From: JAOUEA01 sp963825685
GTDB taxonomy: Bacteria; Actinomycetota; UBA4738; HRBIN12
NCBI GenBank assembly: GCA_963825685.1
Contig: CAWGUD010000037.1
Coordinates: 62,001-126,000 of the forward strand
Reading direction: 5' to 3'
DNA length: 64,000 nucleotides
In this document: piece by piece, positions 6,961 through 16,049 of the stretch
How positions within the stretch are numbered: the stretch's first letter is position 1
How the letters are laid out: every line of letters starts with the position of its first letter
The notes under the pieces: generated by a model
The model's input: only the letters and a program-made list of their open reading frames with translations
What the model was told of the DNA's origin: nothing
Database searches by the model: none
Position numbers and translations under genes: made by a program

Positions 6961-8199
6961 ATGGCGCGCGGGGCGATCGTGGCGGCGGCGATGGCGACCG
7001 CGCACGGCGCCAGCCCGACCGTCGATCCGGCCACGACGACCGATGGTGGCGTCGGGATCGCATGGGACGACGACGGCGTGATCGCGTTCGCGGGCCCCGC
7101 CGACGGCCTTCCCTGGGAACCGGTGCTCGGCGAGGTCGATCGCGGCTGCGTGGTGCCCGGCTTCGTCGACCAGCACACCCACGTGCCGTTCGTCGGATGG
7201 CGGGCCGACGAGTTCGAGGCACGTCTTCGGGGCGTCTCGTACCGAGAGCTGCACGGCGGCGACGGGGGCATCTTCCGGTCGGCGCGCATGTTCGCCGAGG
7301 CGAGCGACGAGGAGGTGCTGTCCTTCTCGCGTGCCCTGCTCGACGAGATGCTCACGCACGGCACGACGGCGCTCGAACTGAAGACGGGCTACGGCCTCTC
7401 CGTCGAGCAGGAGCTGCGGGGCGCCCGGCTGGCGCGCCGGCTGGCCGCCGACGCGCCGCAGACGTGCACGGTCACGCTGCTCGCCGCTCATGCCGTGCCG
7501 GCGGGGGTGGAACGACGGGACTGGATGCGAGCGGCGTGCGGTGAGCTGATCCCGGAAGCCGCACGGGAAGGCATCGCCGACGCCGTCGACGTCTACGTGG
7601 AGGACATCGCGTTCTCGATCGAGGACCTCGAGGCGATCGCGTCGGCTACGGCCGCGGCCGGGCTCGCGCTGCGGGTGCACGCCGATCAACTCGGCGACTC
7701 GGGTGCGGCCGCGGCGGCGGCTCGCCTCGGCGCCCGCAGCGCCGACCACCTGAACCACTGCTCCCGTGACGGCGTCGCCGCGCTCGCAGCGAGCGAGACC
7801 GTCGCCGGCTTGCTGCCGGCCTCGACGTTCTTCCTTCGCGGGACGCCGGCCCCGGCCCGGGCACTGCGCGAGGCCCGCGCGCCGATCGCGCTCGCGACCG
7901 ATGCGAACCCGGGCACGTCGCCCGTGGTCTCGATGCCCGAGGTGCTCGCGATGGCGGCAGGCGTCTACGAGGTGCCTCCCTTCGAGGCGCTGACGGCCGC
8001 GACGCTCAACCCCGCGTGGGTGTTGGGCCTCGCCGACCGCCTGGGAACCCTCGAGCACGGGAAGCGCGCCGACCTCGTGCTGCTCGAGGAGGCGTCGTTC
8101 GCCCAGGTGCCGTATCGCCCCGGGCACGATCCCGTCGTCGCGACGATCGTCGCCGGCGAGGTCGCGCACCGGCGAGGTCGCTCGTCCGGCATGGACTAG
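6961..8199 (+). CDS. hutI: Imidazolonepropionase
   Basis: HutI opens the imidazolone ring in histidine degradation (imidazolonepropionate to N-formimino-L-glutamate). The protein has 412 residues, normal for the family, and is a TIM-barrel amidohydrolase. Metal ligands are visible in VDQHTHVPF (His72, His74). Further family blocks are SYRELHGGDGGIF, LELKTGYGLS, LRVHADQLGDSGAA, SADHLNHCS, and ATDANPGTSPV with the catalytic Asp. The ATG at 6961 follows TAAGCT by 6 nt, so the message is probably leaderless. Its stop overlaps the hutH stop tail to tail. The other hut genes are on the opposite strand, so the pathway is split between two transcripts. Confidence 0.95.
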   Translation: MARGAIVAAAMATAHGASPTVDPATTTDGGVGIAWDDDGVIAFAGPADGLPWEPVLGEVDRGCVVPGFVDQHTHVPFVGWRADEFEARLRGVSYRELHGGDGGIFRSARMFAEASDEEVLSFSRALLDEMLTHGTTALELKTGYGLSVEQELRGARLARRLAADAPQTCTVTLLAAHAVPAGVERRDWMRAACGELIPEAAREGIADAVDVYVEDIAFSIEDLEAIASATAAAGLALRVHADQLGDSGAAAAAARLGARSADHLNHCSRDGVAALAASETVAGLLPASTFFLRGTPAPARALREARAPIALATDANPGTSPVVSMPEVLAMAAGVYEVPPFEALTAATLNPAWVLGLADRLGTLEHGKRADLVLLEEASFAQVPYRPGHDPVVATIVAGEVAHRRGRSSGMD

Positions 8200-9725
8200 T
8201 CGAGCGGGCCGGTCGCGGCTTCCGCGGCCGCGACCAGACGCCCCTCCTGCACGAGGCTCACGGCGTCGGCGATATCCGGGCCGAACTCGCGGTCGGCCTC
8301 GAAGAACGGCACGCGAGCCCTGATCGCTTCGTGCACCTCGCGGGTCGCCGGACCCGGCTCGAGCGGCGCCCGCAGGTCGAGCGCCTGCGCGGCCGCGAGC
8401 GCCTCGAGGGCGATCACGGTCTCGGCGTTCGAGACGACCTCGCGCGCATGCCGGGCCGACGTCATGCCCATGCTCACGTGGTCCTCCTGCCCGGCGCTCG
8501 AGGGGATCGAATCGACCGAGGCAGGGTGCGCGAGCGTCTTGCACTCGCTCACGAGTGATGCGGCCGTGTACTGCACGAGCATGAAGCCGGAGTTCAGCCC
8601 CGAGCCGTGCACGAGGAACGGCGGCAACCCGTTGGACTGATGCTCGTCGAGCAGGCGGTAGAGGCGGCGCTCGGAGATCGACGCGAGCGAGACGAGCGCG
8701 GTCGCCACGGTGTCGAGCGCCACGGCCACCGGCTGCCCGTGGAAGTTCCCCCCGCTCATGACCTCGCCGCTGTCGGGCAGCACGATCGGGTTGTCGCTCA
8801 CGCTGTTCATCTCGATCGCGAGTACGCCGCGCGCGTACGCGAGCGCGTCGCGGGTCGCGCCGTGCACCTGCGGCGCGCACCGCAGCGAGTACGCGTCCTG
8901 CACGAGGTGCGCGGATTCCCGGTGGGACGCGAGGACGGGCGACGATGCGAGCAGCCGGCGCAGGTTCGCGGCGCTCGCGGCCTGTCCGGGGTGTGGCCGC
9001 AGCGCCTGCAACCGCTCGTCGAAGGGACGGTCGGTGCCGAGCGAGGCCTCGATCGTCATCGCCGCGACGACGTCGGCGGTTCGTGCGAGCGACGCGGCGC
9101 GCTCTGCCGCCAGGATGCCGATCGCGAGCATGCCCTGGGTGCCGTTGACGAGGGCGAGTCCCTCCTTCGCCTCGAGCGTCAGCAGCGAAAGTCCGGCGCG
9201 GGACATCGCCGCGGAGGCCGGTTCGGTGCCGCCCTCCGGGGCCAGCACCTCGCCGTGCCCGATCAGCGGGAGGGCGAGGTTCGCGAGCGGGGCGAGGTCG
9301 CCGGACGCGCCGAGCGATCCCTGCTGGGGCACGGCCGGGATCACGTCCTCGTTGAGCATCGAGACCATCAGGCCGACCACCTCGGGCCGCACTCCGGAGT
9401 GCCCGAGGGCCAGCACGTGGGCTCGCAGCAGGAGCATCGCGCGCGCCTCTTCACGCGGCAGGGGCGTGCCCACGGCTGTCGCGTGCGATCGCACGATGCC
9501 GTGCTGCAGCGTCGAGGCCTGCGCGGGATCGACACGGGTGTGGGCGAGCGCCCCGAACCCGGTCGTGACCCCGTAGATCGTGGCGCCGCTCGCGACCGCA
9601 TCGTCGATCACCACACGCGCCGCCGCGACCCTCGCGCGGGCGTCATCACCGAAGGAGACGGGCGCCCCGCCGGCGACCGCCACCACGTCGGACGCCTCGA
9701 GCCTGCCGCCGATCGCGACGGTCAT
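8196..9725 (-). CDS. hutH: Histidine ammonia-lyase
   Basis: HutH removes ammonia from histidine to give urocanate. From the ATG at 9725 the protein has 509 residues, the usual length. The self-made MIO cofactor comes from Ala140-Ser141-Gly142 in GSLGASGDLAPLANL. Also visible are YGVTTGFGALA near 51-61, EGLALVNGTQGM, a MNSVSDNPIV block and SIPSSAGQEDHVSMG. It is the last gene of the hutU - S51 peptidase - hutH unit; its start overlaps the end of the peptidase gene by 4 nt. It ends tail to tail with hutI, the stops sharing the palindrome CTAG. Confidence 0.96.
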   Translation of the reverse strand: MTVAIGGRLEASDVVAVAGGAPVSFGDDARARVAAARVVIDDAVASGATIYGVTTGFGALAHTRVDPAQASTLQHGIVRSHATAVGTPLPREEARAMLLLRAHVLALGHSGVRPEVVGLMVSMLNEDVIPAVPQQGSLGASGDLAPLANLALPLIGHGEVLAPEGGTEPASAAMSRAGLSLLTLEAKEGLALVNGTQGMLAIGILAAERAASLARTADVVAAMTIEASLGTDRPFDERLQALRPHPGQAASAANLRRLLASSPVLASHRESAHLVQDAYSLRCAPQVHGATRDALAYARGVLAIEMNSVSDNPIVLPDSGEVMSGGNFHGQPVAVALDTVATALVSLASISERRLYRLLDEHQSNGLPPFLVHGSGLNSGFMLVQYTAASLVSECKTLAHPASVDSIPSSAGQEDHVSMGMTSARHAREVVSNAETVIALEALAAAQALDLRAPLEPGPATREVHEAIRARVPFFEADREFGPDIADAVSLVQEGRLVAAAEAATGPLD

Positions 9726-10429
9726 GCCGATGCCGCCAGCAGTCGCGTCTCGAGCGGGGTCTCGACGACGTCGCCGTGCTCCCCCGGCTCGACCCGCCGC
9801 GCACCGGCGGCCGGATCGGAGACCAGCACGTCGGCGACCTCGGTCCCCACCAGGTGCACCGCCGCGAGGTCGTCGCACGCGAGACCGGGTGGCAGCACGC
9901 CTTCCCCGACGAGGCGCCGGTACTCGGGTCGGCGCGACGCCTCGGAGTCGAAGTGGGGACAGAAGCTCCCCGGCACGAGCCCCAGCCCGTCGGGAAGCGG
10001 GTCGGCCCGTCCCAGCAGGTAGGAGTCGGTCGTCGAGGCCTCGAACCAGCAGTTGGCACCGGCACTGCCTCCCGCGAGCACGACACCGGCGTCCCAGGCT
10101 TCCCGAAGGATCTCATCGAGGCCATGCGCGCGCCAGATCGCGAGCAGGTTCAGGGTGTTGCCCCCGCTCACGAACACGACGTCCTGGGTGAGCACGAACG
10201 AGCGCAGGTCCTCGACCGTGCGATGGAACAGGGCGAGATCGCTCGGCTCGAACGAGTGCGATGGGAACGACCGGTAGAACGTGGCCACCGCCCGATCGGC
10301 GTCGCCGACGGCCGTCGGAACGTACAGCACCTTGGGCCGCGCCGCGCCCGTCAGGCCGAAGATGAATCGATAGACCGGGTCGTCCGGCCACTGCCCACCG
10401 CCCATCGCCACGATGTGTGCCTCGCTCAC
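9722..10429 (-). CDS. Peptidase S51 (peptidase E-like) in the hut operon
   Basis: This is a protein of 235 residues with the class I glutamine-amidotransferase-like fold of S51 dipeptidases and cyanophycinases. The nucleophile elbow is LAGGSAGANCWF with Ser122. Other family marks are FVSGGNTLNLL, LGLVPGSFCPHFDSE with a candidate catalytic His, and DLAAVHLVGTEV. Known members cleave aspartyl dipeptides or cyanophycin. Both neighbours overlap it by 4 nt (GTGA with the hutU stop and ATGA with the hutH start), so it is tightly coupled to histidine breakdown. It may release histidine from a dipeptide or conjugate, which is inference. The start is the GTG at 10429. Confidence 0.85.
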   Translation of the reverse strand: MSEAHIVAMGGGQWPDDPVYRFIFGLTGAARPKVLYVPTAVGDADRAVATFYRSFPSHSFEPSDLALFHRTVEDLRSFVLTQDVVFVSGGNTLNLLAIWRAHGLDEILREAWDAGVVLAGGSAGANCWFEASTTDSYLLGRADPLPDGLGLVPGSFCPHFDSEASRRPEYRRLVGEGVLPPGLACDDLAAVHLVGTEVADVLVSDPAAGARRVEPGEHGDVVETPLETRLLAASA

Positions 10430-12089
10430 TCGACCTCCTGCATCGGCACGCGCACGCCCCGATCGTGTGCGACCTCGATCGCCCGCTCGTACCCCGCGTC
10501 GACGTGGCGAACCACGCCCATGCCCGGGTCGGAGGTGAGCACGCGCTCGAGGCGCTCCGCCGCGTTCGCCGTGCCGTCGGCCACGACGACCATGCCGGCG
10601 TGGATCGAGGAGCCGATGCCCACGCCGCCCCCGTGGTGCACGCTCACCCAGTGGGCACCCGCGGCCGTGTTCACGAGGGCGTTGAGGATCGGCCAGTCGG
10701 CGATCGCGTCGGACCCGTCGCGCATCGCCTCGGTCTCGCGGTTCGGGCTCGCGACGCTGCCGGCGTCGAGGTGGTCGCGCCCGATCACGATCGGGGCACT
10801 CACCGCGCCCGAGGCGACGAGCTCGTTGAACCGCGCCCCCGCGAGGTCGCGCTCGCCGTAGCCCAGCCAACAGATGCGGGCGGGCAGCCCCTGGTAGGCC
10901 ACCCGTTCGGACGCGAGGTGCAGCCATCGTTGCAGGCGTTCGTCGTCGGGGAACAGTGCGGCCACGGCGGCGTCGGTCGCGGCGATGTCGGCGGGATCGC
11001 CCGAGAGCGCCGCCCACCGGAACGGCCCCTTGCCCTCGCAGAACAGCGGTCGCACGAACGCCGGCACGAATCCCGGGTAGCTGAACGCGACGTCGTGCGG
11101 GAGCCCACCGGCTTCCGCACCGGCGCGCAGGTTGTTGCCGTAGTCGAACGCGACCGCTCCACGCGCTGCGAGGGCCACGATCGCCTCGACGTGGGCAGCC
11201 ATCGATGCCTCGGCGCGGCGCACGTACTCGCCGGAATCTCGCTCGCGGAGCTCGGCTGCATCGGCGAGCGAGAGCGCAGCGGGATGTAGCCGCCGAGCGG
11301 GTCGTGAGCAGAGGTCTGGTCGGTGACGATGTCGGGCTGCCAGCCGCGGGCGACGAGCTCGGGCACCACCTCGGCGCAGTTGCCCACGAGCCCGATCGAC
11401 ACCGCGTCGCGCGCGGCCTTGGCCTCGTCGGCCCACCGCAGCGCTTCGTCGAGATCGGCGGTCTCGCGATCGAGGTAGCGGGTCGTGATCCGGCGCTCGA
11501 TGCGAGCTGGATCGACCTCGATGCAGAGCGCGACACCGTCGTTCATCGTGATCGCGAGCGGTTGCGCGCCACCCATGCCGCCGAGGCCGCCCGTGAGCGT
11601 GACGGTGCCGGCGAGCGACCCGCCGAAGTGCTGGTGCGCACACTCGGCGAGCGTCTCGTACGTGCCCTGCAGGATGCCCTGGGTGCCGATGTAGATCCAC
11701 GACCCCGCCGTCATCTGCCCGTACATCGTGAGGCCCTGCGCCTCGAGCGCCCGGAACGTCTCCCAGTCGGCCCACTTGGGCACGAGCATCGAGTTCGAGA
11801 TCAGCACTCGAGGGGCCATGTCGTGGGTGCGGAAGACCGCGACCGGCTTGCCCGACTGCACGAGCAGGGTCTCGTCGTCGGCCAGCGTCCGGAGCGTGCG
11901 CACGATCGCGTCGAACGCCTCCCAGCTGCGGGCGGCCTTGCCGGTGCCGCCGTACACGACCAGGTCCTGGGGCCGCTCGGCCACCTCGGGGTCGAGGTTG
12001 TTCATCAACATGCGCATCGCCGCTTCCTGCGGCCAGGAACGGCACGACAGCTCGCCGCCACGTGGCGCACGGATCTCTCGACCGGTCAT
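10426..12089 (-). CDS. hutU: Urocanate hydratase (one frameshift)
   Basis: HutU adds water to urocanate using tightly bound NAD+, the step between HutH and HutI. The N-terminal half from the ATG at 12089 shows VVYGGTGKAARSWEAFDAI, ISNSMLVPKWADW, GQMTAGSWIYIGTQGI, and LTGGLGGMGGAQPLA. The C-terminal half, in another frame, shows AVAFDYGNNLRAGA, FVRPLFCEGKGPFRW, IGRDHLDAGSVASPNRETE and SVHHGGGVGIG. The break lies near 11275, just after GGYIP; both sides align, giving about 554 residues, the normal length. A sequencing indel is the likely cause. A ribosome site (ggagggg) precedes 12089. A -10-like TAGCAT lies at 12130-12135 on the same strand. Confidence 0.95.
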
Positions 12090-12229
12090 CGCGTCCCCTC
12101 CACGGCACGGCGGCTACCTTCTCGGCGCGATGCTACTGCGACGGCATGCTCCCTCGCCGTGATCCGACGCGGGGTGCTCCGTGGCCGGGATGCTTGAGTG
12201 GCCCGATCAGGCCAGGTAGCGTCCCCTCG

Positions 12230-13436
12230 ATGGCCGTCGGAACTTCCCCCTACGACGCCGGCGGCGCCGGTGGGCTCGTGACCGAGCAGATCCGTGTGCT
12301 GATCGCCGACGACGAACCCGCGCTGCGAGGCGCCCTCGCCGACCTGCTCGAGCACGAGGACGACCTGACGCTGATCGGCACGGCGGGCGACGCCGACGAG
12401 GCGATCGCCCTCGCGAACGACGAGCGGCCCGACGTCGCGCTCGTCGACGTGTCGATGCCGGCCGGCGGCGGAGCCCGGGCGGCACGTGAGATCGCCCGGT
12501 GCTCCCCCGATACCCGCGTGATCGCGCTCTCCGCCTTCGAGGACCGACCGACCGTCCTCGAGATGCTCCGGGCGGGCGCGGTCGGCTACCTCGTGAAAGG
12601 GACCGGCGGCGAGGAGATCGTCGGCTCGATCCAGAAGGTGATGGCGGGCGGCGCGAGCCTGTCCACCGAGGTCATCGCCGGCATCGTGTCGGAGCTCACG
12701 AAGCAGCTGCGCCGCGAGGATGACGAGCGCGAGCGGCTCGACGCACGTCGTGCCGAGATCCAGCGATTCGTCGACGGCGAGGGCGTCTCGATGGCGTTCC
12801 AGCCGATCGTCGACCTCGCGACCGGCGCCACGGTGGGACTCGAAGCGCTCGCCCGCTTCTCCACGCCTCCGCCCCGGCCGCCCAACGAGTGGTTCGCCGA
12901 GGCGGTCTCGCTGGCGCTCGGCGTGCAGCTGGAGCTGACCACCTTGACGCACGCGTTGCGCGCGGTACCGAAGCTGGACCCCGGCGTCTACCTCGCCGTG
13001 AACTGCTCGCATCGCGCCGCCGTCTCGGCCGAACTGGCCTCGCTCATCGAGCCACTCGCCGATCGGCTGGTGCTCGAGATCACCGAGCACGAGGCGGTCG
13101 AGGACTACGACGACCTCGTCGATGCGCTCGCTCCCCTACGGGCTCGAGGAGCGAGGGTGGCGATCGACGACGCCGGCGCGGGCTTCGCGAGCCTGCGACA
13201 CACGGTGCGCATCGCGCCCGACATCGTGAAGCTCGACATGAGCCTCACCCGCGACATCGACACTGACCGCGCGAAGCGGGCGCTCGCGACGGCGCTCGTC
13301 TCGTTCGCGGTGGAGATGGGATTCTCGCTCGTCGCCGAGGGCATCGAGACGGCGGGCGAGCTCGCGACGCTGCGCGAGCTTGGGCGTGGGCTACGGGCAA
13401 GGGTTCTTCCTCGCGGAGCCCGGTCCGCTTCCCTGA
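12230..13436 (+). CDS. Response regulator with EAL c-di-GMP phosphodiesterase output (one frameshift)
   Basis: This is a receiver-EAL protein of about 402 residues. The receiver (about 20-140) has acidic pair Asp27/Asp28, phospho-acceptor Asp73 in ALVDVSMP and Lys in YLVKG. A linker helix follows. The EAL domain keeps the catalytic set: GLEAL (Mg ligand Glu), YLAVNCS, EITEHE, the double Asp in AIDDAGAGF, DIVKLDMS, AEGIET and, after a frameshift near 13385, GYGQGFFLAEPGP. It should therefore hydrolyse c-di-GMP. The ATG at 12230 lies 7 nt after TAGCGT, which supports it over the in-frame GTG at 12278. It is tail to tail, 15 nt apart, with a receiver-GGDEF gene. Confidence 0.88.
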
Positions 13437-13451
13437 TCGCTCGCCTCAGAT

Positions 13452-14372
13452 CTACTCGCCGGCGCGGCGGTCCACCGCCCACGACGAGGTCTCCGACCCC
13501 TTCGTGTACTGCTTCATCTCGGTCGCGACGGCGACGGCCTCGGCGTAGTGCTGGAACGCCCGTCTGGCAGTGGTCGCGATCCCGATCGACAGGGTCAGGA
13601 CACCGAACCGCTGCAACTCGCCCCTGCGGTTCGTGACCTCGATGAAGCCGCGTTCCCGGTCGGCCTCGTCGAAGAAGCCGGGCGCCGCCTCGTCGAAGGC
13701 CGCCACGATCGCGTTCGCGGCCGCCTCTGCCCGCTCGGGGGCGACCACCACCACGAAGTCGTCACCGCCGACGTGGCCGACGAAGGCCGCGCCGTCGGAC
13801 GCCCCGCGGGCCGCCTCGCCGATCAACCGTGCCGACGCTTGGATCACCTCGTCGCCCCGCATGAACCCGTAGTGGTCGTTGTACGCCTTGAAGTTGTCGA
13901 GATCGGCGTAGAGGATCGCGAACGGATCCGAGCGCGCGAGGCGAGCGTCGATCTCCTCCTCGATGCGGACGTTGCCGGGCAGTCCGGTGAGCGGCGACTG
14001 TGTGCGCGTATCGCGCGAGCGGCGCAGCACGCCCCGGATGCGCGCGAGGAGCTCCGGGGTGTCGAACGGCTTGACGATGTAGTCGTCGGCGCCGATCGCG
14101 AAGCCCTCCAGCTTGTCGGCCGAGAGCCCTCGAGCGGTGAGCATGATCACCGAGACGGTGGCCGTGCTCGGATCCTGCCGCAGGCGACGGGTCAGCTCGA
14201 AGCCGTCCATGTTCGGCATCATCACGTCGGCGAGCACGAGGTCGGGGCGCCGTTCCCGAGCCGCTTCGAGCGCCAGCGCGCCGTCGGCGGCGACGCGCAC
14301 GTCGTAGCCGGCCGCACGCAGCTCGATCTCGAGCAGCCTGGCGATGAAGGGATCATCGTCGACGACGAGCAA
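13452..14372 (-). CDS. Response regulator with GGDEF-type output (GGDDF)
   Basis: This is a receiver joined to a diguanylate cyclase-like domain, about 306 residues. The receiver has DDDP at its start, phospho-acceptor Asp49 in LVLADVMMP and Lys101 in YIVKPFD. The second domain (about 125-290) has SPLTGLPGN, ILYADLDNFKAYNDHYG and the signature GGDDF at 202-206, where Asp replaces the Glu of GGDEF. Activity may be changed or lost. The TTG at 14372 would start inside the first strand of the receiver. A GTG at 14442, giving an acidic SEGNRIDEDEIET leader, would be better if one base is missing near 14400. The partner EAL regulator is on the other strand. Confidence 0.85.
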   Translation of the reverse strand: MLVVDDDPFIARLLEIELRAAGYDVRVAADGALALEAARERRPDLVLADVMMPNMDGFELTRRLRQDPSTATVSVIMLTARGLSADKLEGFAIGADDYIVKPFDTPELLARIRGVLRRSRDTRTQSPLTGLPGNVRIEEEIDARLARSDPFAILYADLDNFKAYNDHYGFMRGDEVIQASARLIGEAARGASDGAAFVGHVGGDDFVVVVAPERAEAAANAIVAAFDEAAPGFFDEADRERGFIEVTNRRGELQRFGVLTLSIGIATTARRAFQHYAEAVAVATEMKQYTKGSETSSWAVDRRAGE

Positions 14373-14667
14373 GCTCTCGCCGCCACCGTTGCCCTCGACG
14401 CGTCTCGATCTCGTCCTCGTCGATGCGGTTGCCCTCGCTCACACCATCGTCCTCATCCCGCGCGCCCCCGCGCGACCTCGGTCATCGGCGGCGCGTTCCG
14501 GTGGGTCAGGGGCGTCGCCGCGTGCGTCGGTTCATGGATTCGGCACTTTATCCCGCGAGGTGAAGCATGTCCGAGCATCCCGGGTGAGGCAGGAGCGAGG
14601 GCGCGCGGACGCAGGTCCGTCCCGCGTGGCACGATAGCCGCACCTACTGCGCAAGGGGGTCGGTTCG

Positions 14668-16041
14668 ATGCAGGTGCTCGATACGTTCCTCGACGCGATG
14701 GGGAACACCCCCCTCGTGCGCCTGCGGTCGGTCACGCGCGGGCTGCGCCCGACGATACTGGCCAAGGTCGAGATGCTGAACCCGGGCGGGTCGGTGAAGG
14801 ACCGCATCGGCATCCGCATGATCGAGGCAGCCGAGCGGTCGGGCGCGCTGCGCCCCGGTGGCACGATCGTCGAACCCACGTCGGGCAACACCGGGCACGG
14901 GCTCGCGATCGCGGCGGCGATCCGCGGATACCGCTGCATCTTCGTGATGCCCGACAAGATGAGCCAGGAGAAGATCTCGCTGCTGCGCGCGTACGGCGCC
15001 GAGGTGATCATCACGCCGACCGCCGTGCCACGGGAGTCGCCGGAGTCGTACTACTCGGTCGCGTCCCGACTCGCCGACGAGATCCCCGGCGCGTTCCAGC
15101 CCAACCAGTACTTCAATCAGGAGAATCCGGCCACGCACTTCGAGACGACCGGTCCGGAGATCTGGGATCAGACCGACGGACGCATCGATGTCTTCGTCGC
15201 GGGGGTCGGCACGGGGGGCACGGTCACCGGTGTCGGGCGATTCCTGAAGTCGCAGAACCCCGACATCGTGATCGTGGGCGCCGACACCGAGGGCTCGGTG
15301 TACACGGGCGACGAGCCGCGCCCCTACCTCACCGAGGGGATCGGCGAGGACTTCTTCCCGGAGACGTTCGATCCCGACATCGTCGACCGCTGGGTCCGGG
15401 TGCCCGACCGAGAGGCCTTCCTCATGGCCAGGGCGGTGACGCGACAGGAAGGCATCCTCGTCGGCGGCTCGTGCGGCTCCGCGGTCTACGCGGCGCTCGA
15501 GGTCGCGCGCGACTACGGCGACGACACCACGATCGTCGTCTTGTTGCCCGACACCGGTCGCAACTACCTGTCGAAGCTGTACTCCGACGGCTGGATGCGC
15601 CAGTACGGATTCCTCGAGGGGCCCGAGGTGACGACCGTGGAGCAGGTGCTCTCGTCCAAAGGCGCCGAGCTGCCGCCCCTGATCACCGTGAACGCGCACG
15701 ACAAGGTGCGGCAGGCGGTCGACGTGCTGCAGGCGAGCTCGATCTCTCAGGCGCCCGTCGTGCGCGAGGAGTCGGCCGACGTGACGCAGTTCGTGGGTTC
15801 GATCCGAGACCGCGAGCTGCTCGAGCGCGTCTTCCGCGACCCCGACGCGCTGCAGGCCGACGTCGCCGAGGTCATGGCGCCGCCGATCCCGTTCGTGGAG
15901 TGGGACCAACCGATCGAGACGGCCTTCGCTCAGCTCGAGCAGGCACCCGCGGTGCTCGTCGCGAAGGCCGGCCAGGTGCTCGGCGTGCTCACACGCAGCG
16001 ACCTGCTCGACTTCATCGCCCATCGCCGGGCGCAGCGGTAG
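14668..16041 (+). CDS. cbs: Cystathionine beta-synthase
   Basis: This is a PLP enzyme of 457 residues that condenses homocysteine with serine. The lysine for PLP is Lys44 in NPGGSVKDR. The phosphate/substrate loop is EPTSGNTGHGLAIA, and a GVGTGGTVTGVGRF glycine loop is near 180. Two CBS motifs occupy roughly 335-455 (ITVNAHDKVRQAVDVL and later AEVMAPPIPFVEWDQ), which favours CBS over plain cysteine synthase. The start at 14668 is preceded by aaggggg. With the metB-like gene downstream it forms a transsulfuration unit. The 295 nt upstream (14373-14667) hold no gene that I can support apart from the possible N-terminus of the GGDEF regulator. Confidence 0.93.
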   Translation: MQVLDTFLDAMGNTPLVRLRSVTRGLRPTILAKVEMLNPGGSVKDRIGIRMIEAAERSGALRPGGTIVEPTSGNTGHGLAIAAAIRGYRCIFVMPDKMSQEKISLLRAYGAEVIITPTAVPRESPESYYSVASRLADEIPGAFQPNQYFNQENPATHFETTGPEIWDQTDGRIDVFVAGVGTGGTVTGVGRFLKSQNPDIVIVGADTEGSVYTGDEPRPYLTEGIGEDFFPETFDPDIVDRWVRVPDREAFLMARAVTRQEGILVGGSCGSAVYAALEVARDYGDDTTIVVLLPDTGRNYLSKLYSDGWMRQYGFLEGPEVTTVEQVLSSKGAELPPLITVNAHDKVRQAVDVLQASSISQAPVVREESADVTQFVGSIRDRELLERVFRDPDALQADVAEVMAPPIPFVEWDQPIETAFAQLEQAPAVLVAKAGQVLGVLTRSDLLDFIAHRRAQR

Positions 16042-16049
16042 CGGCTGCG

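Noticed and set aside
14373..14667. A riboswitch or small gene before cbs
   Set aside because: No SAM, cobalamin or other core motif and no convincing coding frame, apart from a possible extension of the GGDEF regulator.
13548..16049. Long plus-strand open frame running antisense to the GGDEF regulator and through cbs
   Set aside because: Only its last part, the DUF429 protein from 16050, is protein-like; the rest is a shadow of other genes.
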